From: JARLGU01 sp036504535
GTDB taxonomy: Bacteria > Armatimonadota > Armatimonadia > Armatimonadales > Capsulimonadaceae
Direction: 5' to 3'
Assembly (NCBI GenBank): GCA_036504535.1
Contig: DASXUY010000037.1
Coordinates: 1 to 64,000 of the forward strand
DNA length: 64,000 nucleotides
Position numbers and translations under genes: made by a program. Under the pieces are notes generated by a model. It worked only from the letters and a program-made list of their open reading frames with translations. It was not told where the DNA came from and searched no databases. Below, piece by piece: positions 17,755-26,892 of the stretch (the first letter of the stretch is position 1; each line of letters opens with the position of its first letter).

Positions 17755-19869
17755 CTACCTTTTGCTAACACCAGAGCCGCTGTGAACAGCGTAGATCCGA
17801 GAATTCGCCGCCCTCGCGGCGGTCACAAGCTCAGGGTACGGCGTATCCGTGATCGAAACAAAGCCGATATTGAAGTTCTCGCCATCCCCGGCGCGTCCAC
17901 TCGTCGGCTCGTCGAAGAACTGGAACCAGTGGCAGCCAACAAACGCCGGGTCGGCGAGTGTTGTATCGACATAATCTTCGAACCGAGCCGCCCTCGTCTT
18001 TTGGTCGGTGACAGGGAAGCAGCCGCCTGAGAACATGCCCCGATCAAGTGCGCCGAAGTGGAACTCCCCCACCAGCACTGGCTTCGAGTGCCCCTTGACG
18101 ATGCCCATGCGGTACTCATGACGCCGGTAGATATTGAAGGACACCACATCCGCATACTTAGCGCACGCCTGTACAACCTCTTCGCTGAACGCATCCTGCC
18201 GGAACCGACAGCCCAGGTACAGGTGGTTGGGATCGATTCGGTGAAGCGATGACGTTACCGTCTGGAAGTAGCGCTCCGCAAACTGAGTCACGAACAGGCT
18301 GAAGTCCTTTCGTTGAGCATCCGTTTTGAGAGGCGTTGGGAACGTGCGCGGTGCCCCTAAGTCGTCCCACGACGCGAACGTTTCGCCCCACGCGACATTC
18401 AGCGCTTGTACGTCGCCGTACTTGGCTCGCAACGCGGCGATAAAGGCCTGCTTCGCGAAGCATGTGGCTGGCGACCCCAGCGTGCCGTACGCAATCCCGA
18501 AGTGCTGTCCATCGGCATCCCCGCCCGCCCACTCCATCTCATTGTCAACGAAGTAGCCCAGGCAAGCAGGATCGTCCCTAATCAGCTTCGCCTTCTCGGC
18601 GAGTGTCGCCTCAAGCGCCGTGGCGAAAGCCGGGTCAAACGGATCGACGATCTTACGCGAACCATCCCGGTACGACGAAACCCTCGAATACTCGCCGCGC
18701 ACCCAAACAGTGGCGACATAAGGAAAATGGTTGTCGCGCCCAATGGCTTCGTCGCTCCAGTTGCCTATGGTATTGAAGCCCCACGAAGTCAATCGCGAAA
18801 TAGCGGATTGCCGGAAGGCTGTTCTGTAGTCCGCACCGTATTTGCGCCGCAAATTGGCTCCGTAGAAGTCGAACGTTTTGCCATTGAACAACTGCCCTTC
18901 GCTGTAGTGCCCCTGAGTGTGCCCGCACAGCGGATCGCCTGCGTCAGGAAGCCATTCATACATCGCCTCCCGCCCTTCGATGACAGTACTCGTGGACGGA
19001 GCAACATTATCGATACCCGTCGACAGGAACAGCCGCCCATCCGGGTCGACAAACCACCATCGACCGTCGACCTGCGCTGTACGAAAGAATCCCGTCGCGT
19101 CGACCTTCGGCCCGCTGGCCCATCCACCCCAACGGTCGCGGCCCGACATCGCTGGCATCTTGCGCCACGAATCGCGTTCCGACGCCAACGATGCCGCAAG
19201 GTCGGCGTCTGCGTGAACCTTGCCCGGCCATTCGGCTTGCGTGAACTGCCCATAGCGGTCAATCAGCCGCGCGAGTGGGCGAGTCAATGCCGTATCTGTC
19301 AGCTTCACCGACTTCACCTCGATTGACGGCGGATTCGCCGACTTTCGAACAAATATCTGCACCGACTCAATCGACTTCGGGTCGATTGGGTCCCAGAACC
19401 GCAGCGGCGTTCCGATAGTAGGGTCCATCGGTGGAGGAGCCTGACGCATGCCTGTATCAGGCGGCTTTGGATAGGATGCGAGAGGGCAGAAAAAGCTAGT
19501 CGTCTCGCCGCCCGCCAGCGTCAGCCCGGTACTGGTCCCTTTACGCTTGCCATCCGACGCGGGTGCCTGATCGATACGCACAAACAGCTCCGCATCCGTC
19601 GCAGAAAGATTCCGCAACGTCAGCACAATAGCCGTATTCGAGCTCCAATCCCACCCGGCAGCCGTCGGCGCAGCCCAACGAACATTCGGCCAATCGCTGC
19701 TCCTACCAAAATCCACGCGTACGCCATCGCCCACCTGCGTCGCCTTCGCATCCGCCGTGATGACATTCGCGACCGGCAGCATCACGTCTGCTACCGATGC
19801 GACCGACGCCCCACCAATGATGCCCACTGCGGCAGCAAAGCTAGCCAGTTTTCTATTGTGTAATCTCAT
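17755..19869 (-). CDS. GH50-like beta-agarase family glycoside hydrolase, secreted
   Basis: About 704 residues from the ATG at 19869, which opens a signal peptide (MRLHNRKLASFAAAVGIIGG); a start at 19992 would add 41 non-signal residues. An N-terminal carbohydrate-binding-like beta domain occupies roughly residues 30-230. The catalytic region starts with RDRWGGWASGPKVDATGFFR and RWWFVDPDGRLFLSTGID, which is the GH50 signature. The likely acid/base lies in YFVDNEMEWAGG, and the nucleophile in KPVLVGEFHFGALD. GH50 enzymes cleave beta-1,4 bonds of agarose; in a soil or freshwater organism the true substrate may be another galactan. It stands next to hydrolase and fucosidase genes as a glycan-degrading cluster. 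Confidence 0.85.
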   Translation of the reverse strand: MRLHNRKLASFAAAVGIIGGASVASVADVMLPVANVITADAKATQVGDGVRVDFGRSSDWPNVRWAAPTAAGWDWSSNTAIVLTLRNLSATDAELFVRIDQAPASDGKRKGTSTGLTLAGGETTSFFCPLASYPKPPDTGMRQAPPPMDPTIGTPLRFWDPIDPKSIESVQIFVRKSANPPSIEVKSVKLTDTALTRPLARLIDRYGQFTQAEWPGKVHADADLAASLASERDSWRKMPAMSGRDRWGGWASGPKVDATGFFRTAQVDGRWWFVDPDGRLFLSTGIDNVAPSTSTVIEGREAMYEWLPDAGDPLCGHTQGHYSEGQLFNGKTFDFYGANLRRKYGADYRTAFRQSAISRLTSWGFNTIGNWSDEAIGRDNHFPYVATVWVRGEYSRVSSYRDGSRKIVDPFDPAFATALEATLAEKAKLIRDDPACLGYFVDNEMEWAGGDADGQHFGIAYGTLGSPATCFAKQAFIAALRAKYGDVQALNVAWGETFASWDDLGAPRTFPTPLKTDAQRKDFSLFVTQFAERYFQTVTSSLHRIDPNHLYLGCRFRQDAFSEEVVQACAKYADVVSFNIYRRHEYRMGIVKGHSKPVLVGEFHFGALDRGMFSGGCFPVTDQKTRAARFEDYVDTTLADPAFVGCHWFQFFDEPTSGRAGDGENFNIGFVSITDTPYPELVTAARAANSRIYAVHSGSGVSKR

Positions 19870-19996
19870 ATCTCGTGCTCTTTCATAAATCCGCCACGTC
19901 CCTGCGTGCCTCTGATAGATTCGGTGCCAATAAGGCCAGATCGCTCTCTTGTCTAGAAGGGAAGTCAGTTGCCCCCACTCCGAAAGAACCAAGCCT

Positions 19997-20070
19997 CGTA
20001 GGGAGTTTCCAAAGTACCGTTTCGGTACTTGAGATCAAATCACTACAGGTTGAATTGGAAACGCCCTACT
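19997..20070. mobile_element. ~72-bp insertion with 15-bp terminal inverted repeats
   Basis: GTAGGGAGTTTCCAA (19998-20012) and TTGGAAACGCCCTAC (20055-20069) are inverted with one mismatch. An inner perfect hairpin AAGTACCG-TTT-CGGTACTT lies at 20012-20030. Other units read AAGCCTAAGG or AAGCCTGGGG without this piece, so it is inserted in a repeat unit. A 2-bp CT duplication is possible. Confidence 0.7.
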
Positions 20071-20137
20071 AAGGACTGCCCCGCAGAAGGTGGCACCACT
20101 TGTTCGCGCCGTAGAAGCACCCGAGCCTTCCGTCACC

Positions 20138-20351
20138 TTCCCAAACGGGTGCGAGTCACGAAAGTGGCAACCAGAGCGCCGCATGGACCGGGACTGGAAC
20201 TCCCGGTCTGACGAAGAACACCCCCTGTTCGCGAGCGAACTCAAGTCCGGGGCTAAGTGTGAGCCACAGGCCCAATTATCGCGGCTATGGCCTATCAAAC
20301 TGCCCCGCCATTGGCCGCTTGGCACTTTCGTGAAGTACACCCTTCCCAAAC
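20138..20351. mobile_element. 196-bp miniature inverted-repeat element with 9-bp target duplication
   Basis: The element 20147-20342 starts GGGTGCGAGTCACGAAAGTG and ends with CACTTTCGTGAAGTACACCC, which are imperfect inverted termini. It is flanked by TTCCCAAAC at 20138-20146 and again at 20343-20351. Other repeat units have a single copy of this site (CCCAAAC before CGTCATCC). It carries a CCGGGA/TCCCGG hairpin and no gene, so it is non-autonomous. A degenerate relative lies at 9873-10004. Confidence 0.82.
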
Positions 20352-21274
20352 TCGTCATCCCAATCGTGGCGCCAGGCGCTGTTTGGGGCCGCCTTCGAGG
20401 ACGCTGTCCCCGAAGAATTTGTCGCCAACCCTCGCCACGGAGCGGCCTTTGCGCGTGAGCGCCTGCGGTCGGCATGTAGATAACCGCCATTGCATCCGCT
20501 GAAGCGGTGCCTGTGAAAAGAAGATCGCCCTACGGGCTAAGATATGAGCCCATCGCCCCAACTCCGCACGAACCAAGCCTGGGGACTGCCCCGCAGAAGG
20601 TGGCACCACTTGTTCGCGGTGTAGAAGCAGCCAAGCCTTTCGTCACAATCCCAAACCCGTCATCCCAATCGCGGCGCATTGCCGCTGTTTGGGGCCGCCT
20701 TCGAGGACGCTGTCCCCGAAAAAATCGTCGCCAACCCTCGCCACGGAGCGGCGGTCCCGCGTGAGCGGCTGCGGTCGGTATGCCACATTGCCATGATGGT
20801 GTTTCTCGATGTCCTCCATTGCATCCGCTAAAGCGGTGCCTGTAAAAAGAAGATCGCCCGTTGGGCTAAGAGTAATAGACCCTGTTGCCTCCACTCTGAA
20901 CGAACCAAGCCTAAGGACTGCCCCGCAGAAGTTGGCACCACATGTTTGCGCCGTAGGAGCCCCCAGGCCTTCCGTCACCGTCCCAAACCCATCATTCCAA
21001 TCGTGGCGCATCGCAACTGTTTGGGGCCGCCTTCGAGGACGCTGTCCCCGAAGAATTTGTCGCCAACCCTCGCCACGGAGCGGCCCGTTCGCCGTGAGGC
21101 GCTGCCGTCGGTATGCCACCCATCATCTATGCAACGCCAAGGTTCAAAAACCAATTGTAGCCTCAAATTTGGCACGCACCACATACCGGCAGCACCCCCG
21201 AAAGAGCTCTGTTTGACGAGACTCGCCGACTCAGGTCGGTTTATGGAGCCCGTTCGCTCATATCGACTCCGCTG

Positions 21275-23119
21275 CTACTTACCGAAAACCTTGAACTCCC
21301 AAATGCTCGGCGACGAAGTCGCGGCAAGTATATTGAGCCGAACATATCTCGCCTCCACCGGCGCAAACGACTGCTTATAATGCTCGCCCGCTCTCTGGCC
21401 CTCATACGCTGTTTTCCATTCACCGTTCACGTCAGTCCTGTATTCGATCCGAAACGACGTTATCCGAGGCGCGATCTCTGAGATGTTTACCGTATCAAAC
21501 CGTACCACCCGCCCTGCATCGACTTCCATCCAGCAAGAACGCACGTTATCGTCGGTCGCCCACCGCGTATAATCATCGCCATCGACCGCTTTGTCCGCCC
21601 CGTACTGCGTCTGGTTGTTGTAGACATTGGATGCCTTAGCGGCACCGTACGCGATCAACGATTCCGTCTCGCCTCCAGCGGTGGCGGCGAGCGGGTTGTC
21701 GTATATGCCGAGCTTCGTGAGCACGGGTGGCGCGTCGGCTTCGTCAATGGTGACCCGCACCCTCGACGCAGTCACTCGGCGAATCGGCAAGATGCGCTTG
21801 TAGCCGATAGTCGTGCCCTGGCCGATACACATCCAGTTGCCATCCACAAAGCCGTCGACAGTAAAATGCGCGACCCGCTGCCCGAGCGGAATATACTCCT
21901 GAAGGCAGATCGTATTGAATGCTTTTGGTGAGCCAAGGTCCACCGTCACACTCGCTGTCAGTGTTTTGTCGCCCACCGCCCAATACCGATCATAGTCCGT
22001 ACCGACTAGGTTTGCTGCGGAGAACTTTGGGCCACGAGTGTCGGTGGCGGTTACAGGCTTGCCGGCGGCGAGGTTGTTAGCAAAAATGGACGAGATCGCC
22101 GCATGGAATTCACCGAGTCGCTTCACATCCACTTCGCTCAAGCGCCCTGTCGGATCCGGAGGAATGTTGAGCAACAAAACCCCATTGCGACCGACCGATC
22201 CAAAGTACATGTTGACAAGTGCGCGGACCGTTTTGACCTTTGCATCCTCGTCGGGATGATAGAACCAGCCGGGCCGAATAGATGCATCGCATTCCGCCGG
22301 GATCCACGCTTTCGCGCCACGCTCGTTGTTTCCGGTACACCAGTTCGTTTCCGTAGCCGACCCGGCCTCGTTGCCTCCCCATCGGACGCTGCGACCATCC
22401 CATGTGCTGCCCGAGAACATAACGCAGTTGGGCGCGAGGGTCTCGGCAAGGTTGCGGTAAACTGGCCAGTCGTAGACCTGCTTCTTCCCGTTAGGTCCTT
22501 CTCCGTTGGCACCATCAAACCACACTTCAGTGATTGGTCCGTACTTGGTCAGCAGTTCCGTCAGTTGCTTGGCGTAGAGCGCATTATACGCAGGCGTATC
22601 ACCGTAAACGGGGCTGTTGCGATCCCACGGCGAAAGGTAGATACCAGCGTGCATGCCATTTCGCTTGCATGCGTCGGTGAATTCCTTTACCACATCGCCC
22701 TTGCCACCCTTCCACGGCGAACTCTTGACTGAATGATCTGTAGCGTCCGTTTGCCACAAGCAGAATCCATCATGATGCTTAGCGGTCAGAATAACTTGGC
22801 CAAAACCAGCACTCTTGAATGTCTTCACCCACTGATCGCAATCGACGTTCGTCGGGTTGAAGAGCGTCGCAGCTTCTTTGCCGTCGCCCCATTCCCTATT
22901 CGTGAACGTGTTCATGCCAAAGTGGACGAATCCGATCATTTCCGCCTTATGCCACATCATCTGCTGAACCGACGGGACCGCGCCATATGGGGCCGGTGCA
23001 TCATCTGCAGCGTAAGAGCTTGCTGCTACCGTTGCAAGCAACAGTGCGCTCGCCAATACTCGCCAACAAGTTCCGGCGGTTCGCCGCCATACTTTTTCAA
23101 CAGCAATCGTAAAAGTCAT
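21275..23119 (-). CDS. Alpha-L-fucosidase (GH29) with F5/8 type C-like domains (module 2 enzyme)
   Basis: The 614-residue protein has an N-terminal signal region (RVLASALLLATVAASSYAAD). The GH29 catalytic domain shows GFVHFGMNTFTNREWGDG, the hallmark AKHHDGFCLWQT, and YGPITEVWFDGANGEG with the probable nucleophile Asp near residue 198. A GVLLLNIPPDPTGRL block closes the catalytic domain. Two beta-sandwich regions follow; the last has GADKAVDGDDYTRWATDD and ends with ARYVRLNILA, typical of F5/8 type C (CBM32-like) modules. It removes terminal alpha-L-fucose, probably extracellularly or in the periplasm. Repeat arrays flank both sides. DUF1559 gene 2 lies upstream on the same strand, but 1.2 kb away. 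Confidence 0.93.
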   Translation of the reverse strand: MTFTIAVEKVWRRTAGTCWRVLASALLLATVAASSYAADDAPAPYGAVPSVQQMMWHKAEMIGFVHFGMNTFTNREWGDGKEAATLFNPTNVDCDQWVKTFKSAGFGQVILTAKHHDGFCLWQTDATDHSVKSSPWKGGKGDVVKEFTDACKRNGMHAGIYLSPWDRNSPVYGDTPAYNALYAKQLTELLTKYGPITEVWFDGANGEGPNGKKQVYDWPVYRNLAETLAPNCVMFSGSTWDGRSVRWGGNEAGSATETNWCTGNNERGAKAWIPAECDASIRPGWFYHPDEDAKVKTVRALVNMYFGSVGRNGVLLLNIPPDPTGRLSEVDVKRLGEFHAAISSIFANNLAAGKPVTATDTRGPKFSAANLVGTDYDRYWAVGDKTLTASVTVDLGSPKAFNTICLQEYIPLGQRVAHFTVDGFVDGNWMCIGQGTTIGYKRILPIRRVTASRVRVTIDEADAPPVLTKLGIYDNPLAATAGGETESLIAYGAAKASNVYNNQTQYGADKAVDGDDYTRWATDDNVRSCWMEVDAGRVVRFDTVNISEIAPRITSFRIEYRTDVNGEWKTAYEGQRAGEHYKQSFAPVEARYVRLNILAATSSPSIWEFKVFGK

Positions 23120-23189
23120 CGTTCAACCTTCCATCAAGGTGGGATAGACGCTTGAGCCACCTGATCAATTGTCGCCACCGCTCCCGACA

Positions 23190-24262
23190 AACGAAGCCCG
23201 GGGACTGGCCCGCAGGACGTGGCACCACTTGTTCGCGGCCTAAAAGCCACAAAACATATCGTCAAATTCCCAAACCGATCATCCCAATCGTGGCGCATTG
23301 CCGCCACCTTCCGGCTCCCTTCTCCTTATCTTAAGAGACGGCCTGGGGATGAGGTTTATGTCGCCAACCCTCGCCACAAAGCGGTCCATTAGCCGTGAGG
23401 CGCTGCGGTCGGCATGCCGCTAACCTTCATTGCATCCGCTGAAGCGGTGCCTGTGAAGACCAGATCGCCCGTTGGGCTTAGAGCAATCAACCCATCGCCC
23501 CCAACTCCAAACGAACCAAGCCTGGGGACTGCCCCGCAGAAGGTGGCACCACTTGTTCGCGGTGTAGAAGCAGCCCGGCTTATCGTAACAATCCCAAACC
23601 CGTCATCCCAATCGCGGCGGATCGCCGCTGTTTGGGGCCGCCTTCGAGGACGCTGTCCCCGAAGAATTTGTCGCCAACCATCGCCACGGAGCGGCCAGTC
23701 ACCGTGAGGTGCTGCGGTAGGCATGCCGCAAACCTTCATTGCATCCGCTGAAGCGGTGCCTGTGAAAAGCAGACCGCCCTCCGGGCTCAGATGGCAGCAC
23801 ATCGCGACATCTCCAAACAAACGAAGCCTGGGGACTGGCCCGCAGGACGTGGCATCACTTGTTCGCGGCGCAAAAGCCGCCGAGCCATTCGCCGCAATCC
23901 AAAACCGATCATCCCAATCGTGGCGCATTGCCGCCACCTTCCGGCTCCCTTCTCCTTATCTTAGGAGCCGTCATAGAAGCGATCCACCCATATGGATGAA
24001 AAGTCGCCCGGCTTAAACTCTTTGTCTTCCCTTCAGGGGAGAAGGGGACCCACGAAGTGGGGAAGAGAGGTTCTGTATTTTCTAAGCAGAAGGGCTGGGC
24101 TTGGGCCAGTTTTTTGGCCAGATGAGGTTTATGTCGCCAACCATCGCCACGGAGCGGCCCATGCGCGTGAGCGCCCGCCGTCGGCATGCCACAATCCGGA
24201 TTCGCACCGCCAAGATTTAGTAGCCAAGTCTTGCCTCAAAATTTGGCATACACGCTTCACGC
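23190..24262. repeat. Right array of ~310-330-bp repeats beside the fucosidase gene (3 units)
   Basis: Units begin with GGACTG-S-CCCGCAG at 23202, 23526 and 23832. They share the blocks listed for the left array, in the same orientation. Both arrays end with a related tail ending GCCTCAAA-TTTGGCA (about 21155-21175 and 24231-24250). Units 1 and 3 share a variant, CCGGCTCCCTTCTCCTTATC, that replaces the GGGGCCGCC block. No gene seen in this 1.2-kb gap between DUF1559 gene 2 and the fucosidase gene. Confidence 0.85.
23969..24121. mobile_element. ~150-bp insertion in the last right-hand repeat unit, carrying the 57-bp dispersed repeat
   Basis: Unit 3 of the right array follows unit 1 up to TCTCCTTATCTTA, departs near 23969, then rejoins at GATGAGGTTTATGTCGCC (24121). 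The extra segment contains 24018-24074, which aligns without gaps to 3523-3579. It suggests a dispersed element has entered the array. Ends are not sharply defined. Confidence 0.55.
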
Positions 24263-24290
24263 CCGTACCCACCGCGCTGTCTCACCGATA

Positions 24291-25112
24291 CTATTTCATG
24301 CTGAACGTCGCAGCATAGTTGCCCAGGCTGTTCGTAGCTACGGCTACCGGACTATTACCTGCGGAAACACCCACGGACACTGAGGTTGGTGCGAGCCACT
24401 TGACATGACCATCCGACAGGAGATAGTTCCCACCGCCGTTGTGGCGTCCCGTCGCGTGCTCGGCTGCAGGCGACGTTGCCGGTCGACCGTTCGTGTACGC
24501 CGTGCAGTTCGTCGACGGATTCGCAGCCTTCCAGGCGAGCGCGTCGGCCATGGACTGGGGCGACGGCGAATTGGCGCATGCGCCGTACCCGGCGGGCGAG
24601 TCGGTCTCGATCAAGCCTTGCGATGCGCCAGTAAAATTCGCGCTCCAGCCTTCGACCTCGTAGCACATCACCGTTACCGCAGGAGCGGTTAGCTCGGTGA
24701 CCTGGCGCGCCTTCGCGGACCAAAAGCTTGTCGCAGAGTTGCCGAACTGCCCGTTCATCGCATACGATATCGCGTTCCCAGATGCGTTAAACGGCACCGT
24801 TTGATCATCCGGACACCGCATCACACCTGACGCTGGTCCATTCGTGTTCTTGATATAAGGATACAGACGCCCAGCCCAGCCGCGACCGAGTGGGTAGGCG
24901 GTATCGGCGAGCGGAAAGCACTCGTCAAAGTCTTGCGTATACTGAAGGAATGCGATTCCAAGCTGCTTCTGATTGCTGGCGCAGTTCGTCTGTCGCGCCT
25001 TTTCGCGCGCAGTAGCGAATACAGGAAAAAGTATTGCAGCGAGAATCGCTATTATAGCTATAACTACGAGAAGCTCTATAAGTGTGAATCCGTCATTCGT
25101 TTGTGTCTTCAA
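24291..25112 (-). CDS. DUF1559 protein with type IV pilin-like N-terminus (module 2)
   Basis: The 273-residue protein has NDGFTLIELLVVIAIIAI at residues 6-23, a prepilin-peptidase site with Gly at -1, then FPVFATAREKARQTNCASN and a DUF1559 head domain. It ends with the family motif HNGGGNYLLSDGHVKWLAP. The start codon is TTG at 25112, supported by CAGGAGAG nine bases upstream. It begins 35 bases after the GntR-type regulator stops, so the two are very likely co-transcribed. It may act as a pseudopilin-like export or surface-anchoring partner of the downstream fucosidase, which is an inference from the threefold gene arrangement. Confidence 0.92.
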   Translation of the reverse strand: MKTQTNDGFTLIELLVVIAIIAILAAILFPVFATAREKARQTNCASNQKQLGIAFLQYTQDFDECFPLADTAYPLGRGWAGRLYPYIKNTNGPASGVMRCPDDQTVPFNASGNAISYAMNGQFGNSATSFWSAKARQVTELTAPAVTVMCYEVEGWSANFTGASQGLIETDSPAGYGACANSPSPQSMADALAWKAANPSTNCTAYTNGRPATSPAAEHATGRHNGGGNYLLSDGHVKWLAPTSVSVGVSAGNSPVAVATNSLGNYAATFSMK

Positions 25113-25147
25113 GTTTCACTCTCCTGATGGCCAGCCGGGCCATTTGT

Positions 25148-26383
25148 CTATGATCTCGGTGCAAGAGACCCTTCGAATGTCATCGTGGAGCCCCTCGAAA
25201 TTAGGTCGGAAGGAAGGCACGTCCTCATCGCAAGACCGGGTTGTTCGATTTCGCGGAAGAGCATACCAACAGCTTCGCGCCCCATCGTCTCCAGCGGTGT
25301 TCTCAACGTTGATAAACCTAGCATTGCCGACTTAGGCGAGTCGTCCACTCCAATGATGGCGTAGTCTTTGCCAGCAGTAAATCCCATTTCCGATGCCGCC
25401 TGCATAAATCCGTACGCATTGAGGTCATTTGAGGCAACAATGCCCTCAGCTGGCAGCCCTTGTTTCAGTACGCCCTTGGCCGCTTCGTAGGTAAGTTTCT
25501 GGAGCGTTGCCCTTGAGGTCGGCGAATCAAGCAACGAATAGATATCCGCAACACCAATCGATTGTCCAACTGCGGCGCTTGTAAGTTCGTACGCTTGCGC
25601 GGCCTCGAAGACACCCCGCAGACGATCATCGACCCAGCGAGCTCGGAAAGCTGAGAAGAAAAAGAGGCTGGCACAACCACGTGAAATCAAGTTACTCGCC
25701 GTCTGAAAGCCAGCTTCTGTATTGCTATAGTAGACACATAACCTCGGGAGACGCGATATCTCGCCAGCGGCATGCACCAAAGGGATCCGGCGAGCAGATG
25801 CGGTGTCGACCAGTAGGGCCAGTTCGCGAGGTGCCCTATCAATGACGCTGATGATGCCGTCGACACCTTGCTTGTCTAGCATCGCAACACCTTCAGCTGC
25901 GGACAGCCCACTCATTGACGGGTCACTCAAATCAAGCGGCCGCGACATTGCATTCCGCGCTGACAACGCCCTCTCCACACTTATAATAAGCGGGGTAAAG
26001 AGGTTACGATCCTCGGTTTCACTCTCCTCCAATGCGCCCTTCCAAATGACGCCTATCTTCAGCACCTTGCGGTCCGCAACAACTGTCGATTGGGCACTTG
26101 ATACCGGCGATACGGGCGATGCCATGGCCACAAACGTTCCACGCGGCCCATCCGCCCTGAGCGTGCCGTCGGACAGCAACCCCGAAATCGCCTTCTGAAC
26201 AGTTCGCAGATCGACACCGTAATCCCGCGCAAGGTCTCGCCGACTCGGAAGCGCCTGCCCAGGCAGCCACTGCGCAGTTTCGACCCGCCGCCGAAGGTCA
26301 GATTCAATTCGTCGGCTCGGGCTGTCCAAAGCGATCTGTTGCTTTTCCGCTATGCCGCTGGCTGATTCGCTGTCATACATCAT
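25148..26383 (-). CDS. GntR-type HTH / LacI-type sensor hybrid regulator (module 2)
   Basis: Roughly 411 residues from the ATG at 26383. The N-terminal winged helix reads SRRIESDLRRRVETAQWLPG ... LPSRRDLARDYGVDLRTVQ, which is the GntR recognition pattern, ending in DGPRGTFVA. The C-terminal part is a LacI/periplasmic-binding-protein-like sensor (SNDLNAYGFMQAASEMG, GVDDSPKSAMLGLSTLRTP). This AraR-like hybrid normally responds to a sugar. The promoter and an 8-bp-arm palindrome lie on top of the start, so autoregulation is probable. The in-frame start at 26431 falls inside the -35 box and is rejected. It is the first gene of the regulator-DUF1559 unit. Confidence 0.92.
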   Translation of the reverse strand: MMYDSESASGIAEKQQIALDSPSRRIESDLRRRVETAQWLPGQALPSRRDLARDYGVDLRTVQKAISGLLSDGTLRADGPRGTFVAMASPVSPVSSAQSTVVADRKVLKIGVIWKGALEESETEDRNLFTPLIISVERALSARNAMSRPLDLSDPSMSGLSAAEGVAMLDKQGVDGIISVIDRAPRELALLVDTASARRIPLVHAAGEISRLPRLCVYYSNTEAGFQTASNLISRGCASLFFFSAFRARWVDDRLRGVFEAAQAYELTSAAVGQSIGVADIYSLLDSPTSRATLQKLTYEAAKGVLKQGLPAEGIVASNDLNAYGFMQAASEMGFTAGKDYAIIGVDDSPKSAMLGLSTLRTPLETMGREAVGMLFREIEQPGLAMRTCLPSDLISRGSTMTFEGSLAPRS

Positions 26384-26431
26384 GTGTGATCTACTCACAC
26401 ATAGTATAGAGCGTCCTCGCGATACTGTCAA
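26382..26431 (-). promoter_or_regulatory. Consensus promoter with adjacent palindromic operator of the GntR-type gene
   Basis: Minus strand: TTGACA (26431-26426), 17 bases, TATACT (26408-26403). Directly after it, 26402-26382 is ATGTGTGA-N5-TCACACAT, a perfect 8-bp palindrome covering the transcription start and reaching the first base of the ATG. The transcript leader would be only about 13 bases long. Confidence 0.85.
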
Positions 26432-26470
26432 GTAGATTTTTTATTTGTGTTTTGCGCCATAATTTACATA

Positions 26471-26499
26471 TTGATATTTTATACAGAACATGCTATACT
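26471..26499 (+). promoter_or_regulatory. Plus-strand promoter facing a region without a clear gene
   Basis: TTGATA (26471-26476), 17 bases, TATACT (26494-26499). It diverges from the GntR-type promoter. Downstream to 27131 there is no convincing coding sequence, only two two-hairpin elements. Confidence 0.6.
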
Positions 26500-26892
26500 A
26501 AATTCAAGATGAATCACCCAAAGAGGTCATCAGTTGCACCTTGACAACAGTAATCAAATCGCGGAGGAAATAGCCGCACCGTAAGGCACCCCAAAACGCA
26601 TAAGGACGTCAATCACGCATAATATGCGCCGCAGATTCATCACCATATGCGCATTATCCACGAATTTCATACCGTTCACGAGGGAAACGCATACCCACCT
26701 CCCTTTTCAGGATTATGCGAAAATCCACAAGCCGCCCCAATCACCAATTCACCTCCTCCAAGCTTCCGAGTGCCCAGGACAATCTTATGTCCGTTATTTT
26801 CAAGCTCCTTGGAGCCATAGCTTTATCAAATGGTCTTTGTTATTCCGGACATATGCAGCAGCGCGAATAATGAGGTCATGCCCAGTCAAATT

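Larger units (their letters stand above)
19970..21175. repeat. Left array of ~310-330-bp repeats beside the fucosidase gene (3 units)
   Basis: Units begin with GGACTGCCCCGCAGAAG at 20073, 20583 and 20915. Each contains, in order, GTGGCACCACTTGTTCGCG, TCCCAATCGTGGCGCA, GGGGCCGCCTTCGAGGACG, TGTCGCCAACC-C-TCGCCACGG, GCATCCGCTGAAGCGGTGCC and GAACCAAGCCT. Internal short stems recur (GCCC ... GGGC with varied loops; TTCGAGGAC-GCT-GTCCCCGAA). The 510-base first interval is a normal 305-base unit plus a 205-base insertion. Only shadow reading frames are present. Confidence 0.85.

Noticed and set aside
23389..23937. 182-codon minus-strand frame and similar ones in the repeat arrays
   Set aside because: The frames follow the repeat units, the same DNA is open in other frames too, and no start site or domain is seen. 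The similarity comes from DNA repetition.
19970..24262. Idea that the arrays are CRISPR
   Set aside because: Units are about 310 bases with no short direct repeats and unique spacers, and no cas genes are present.
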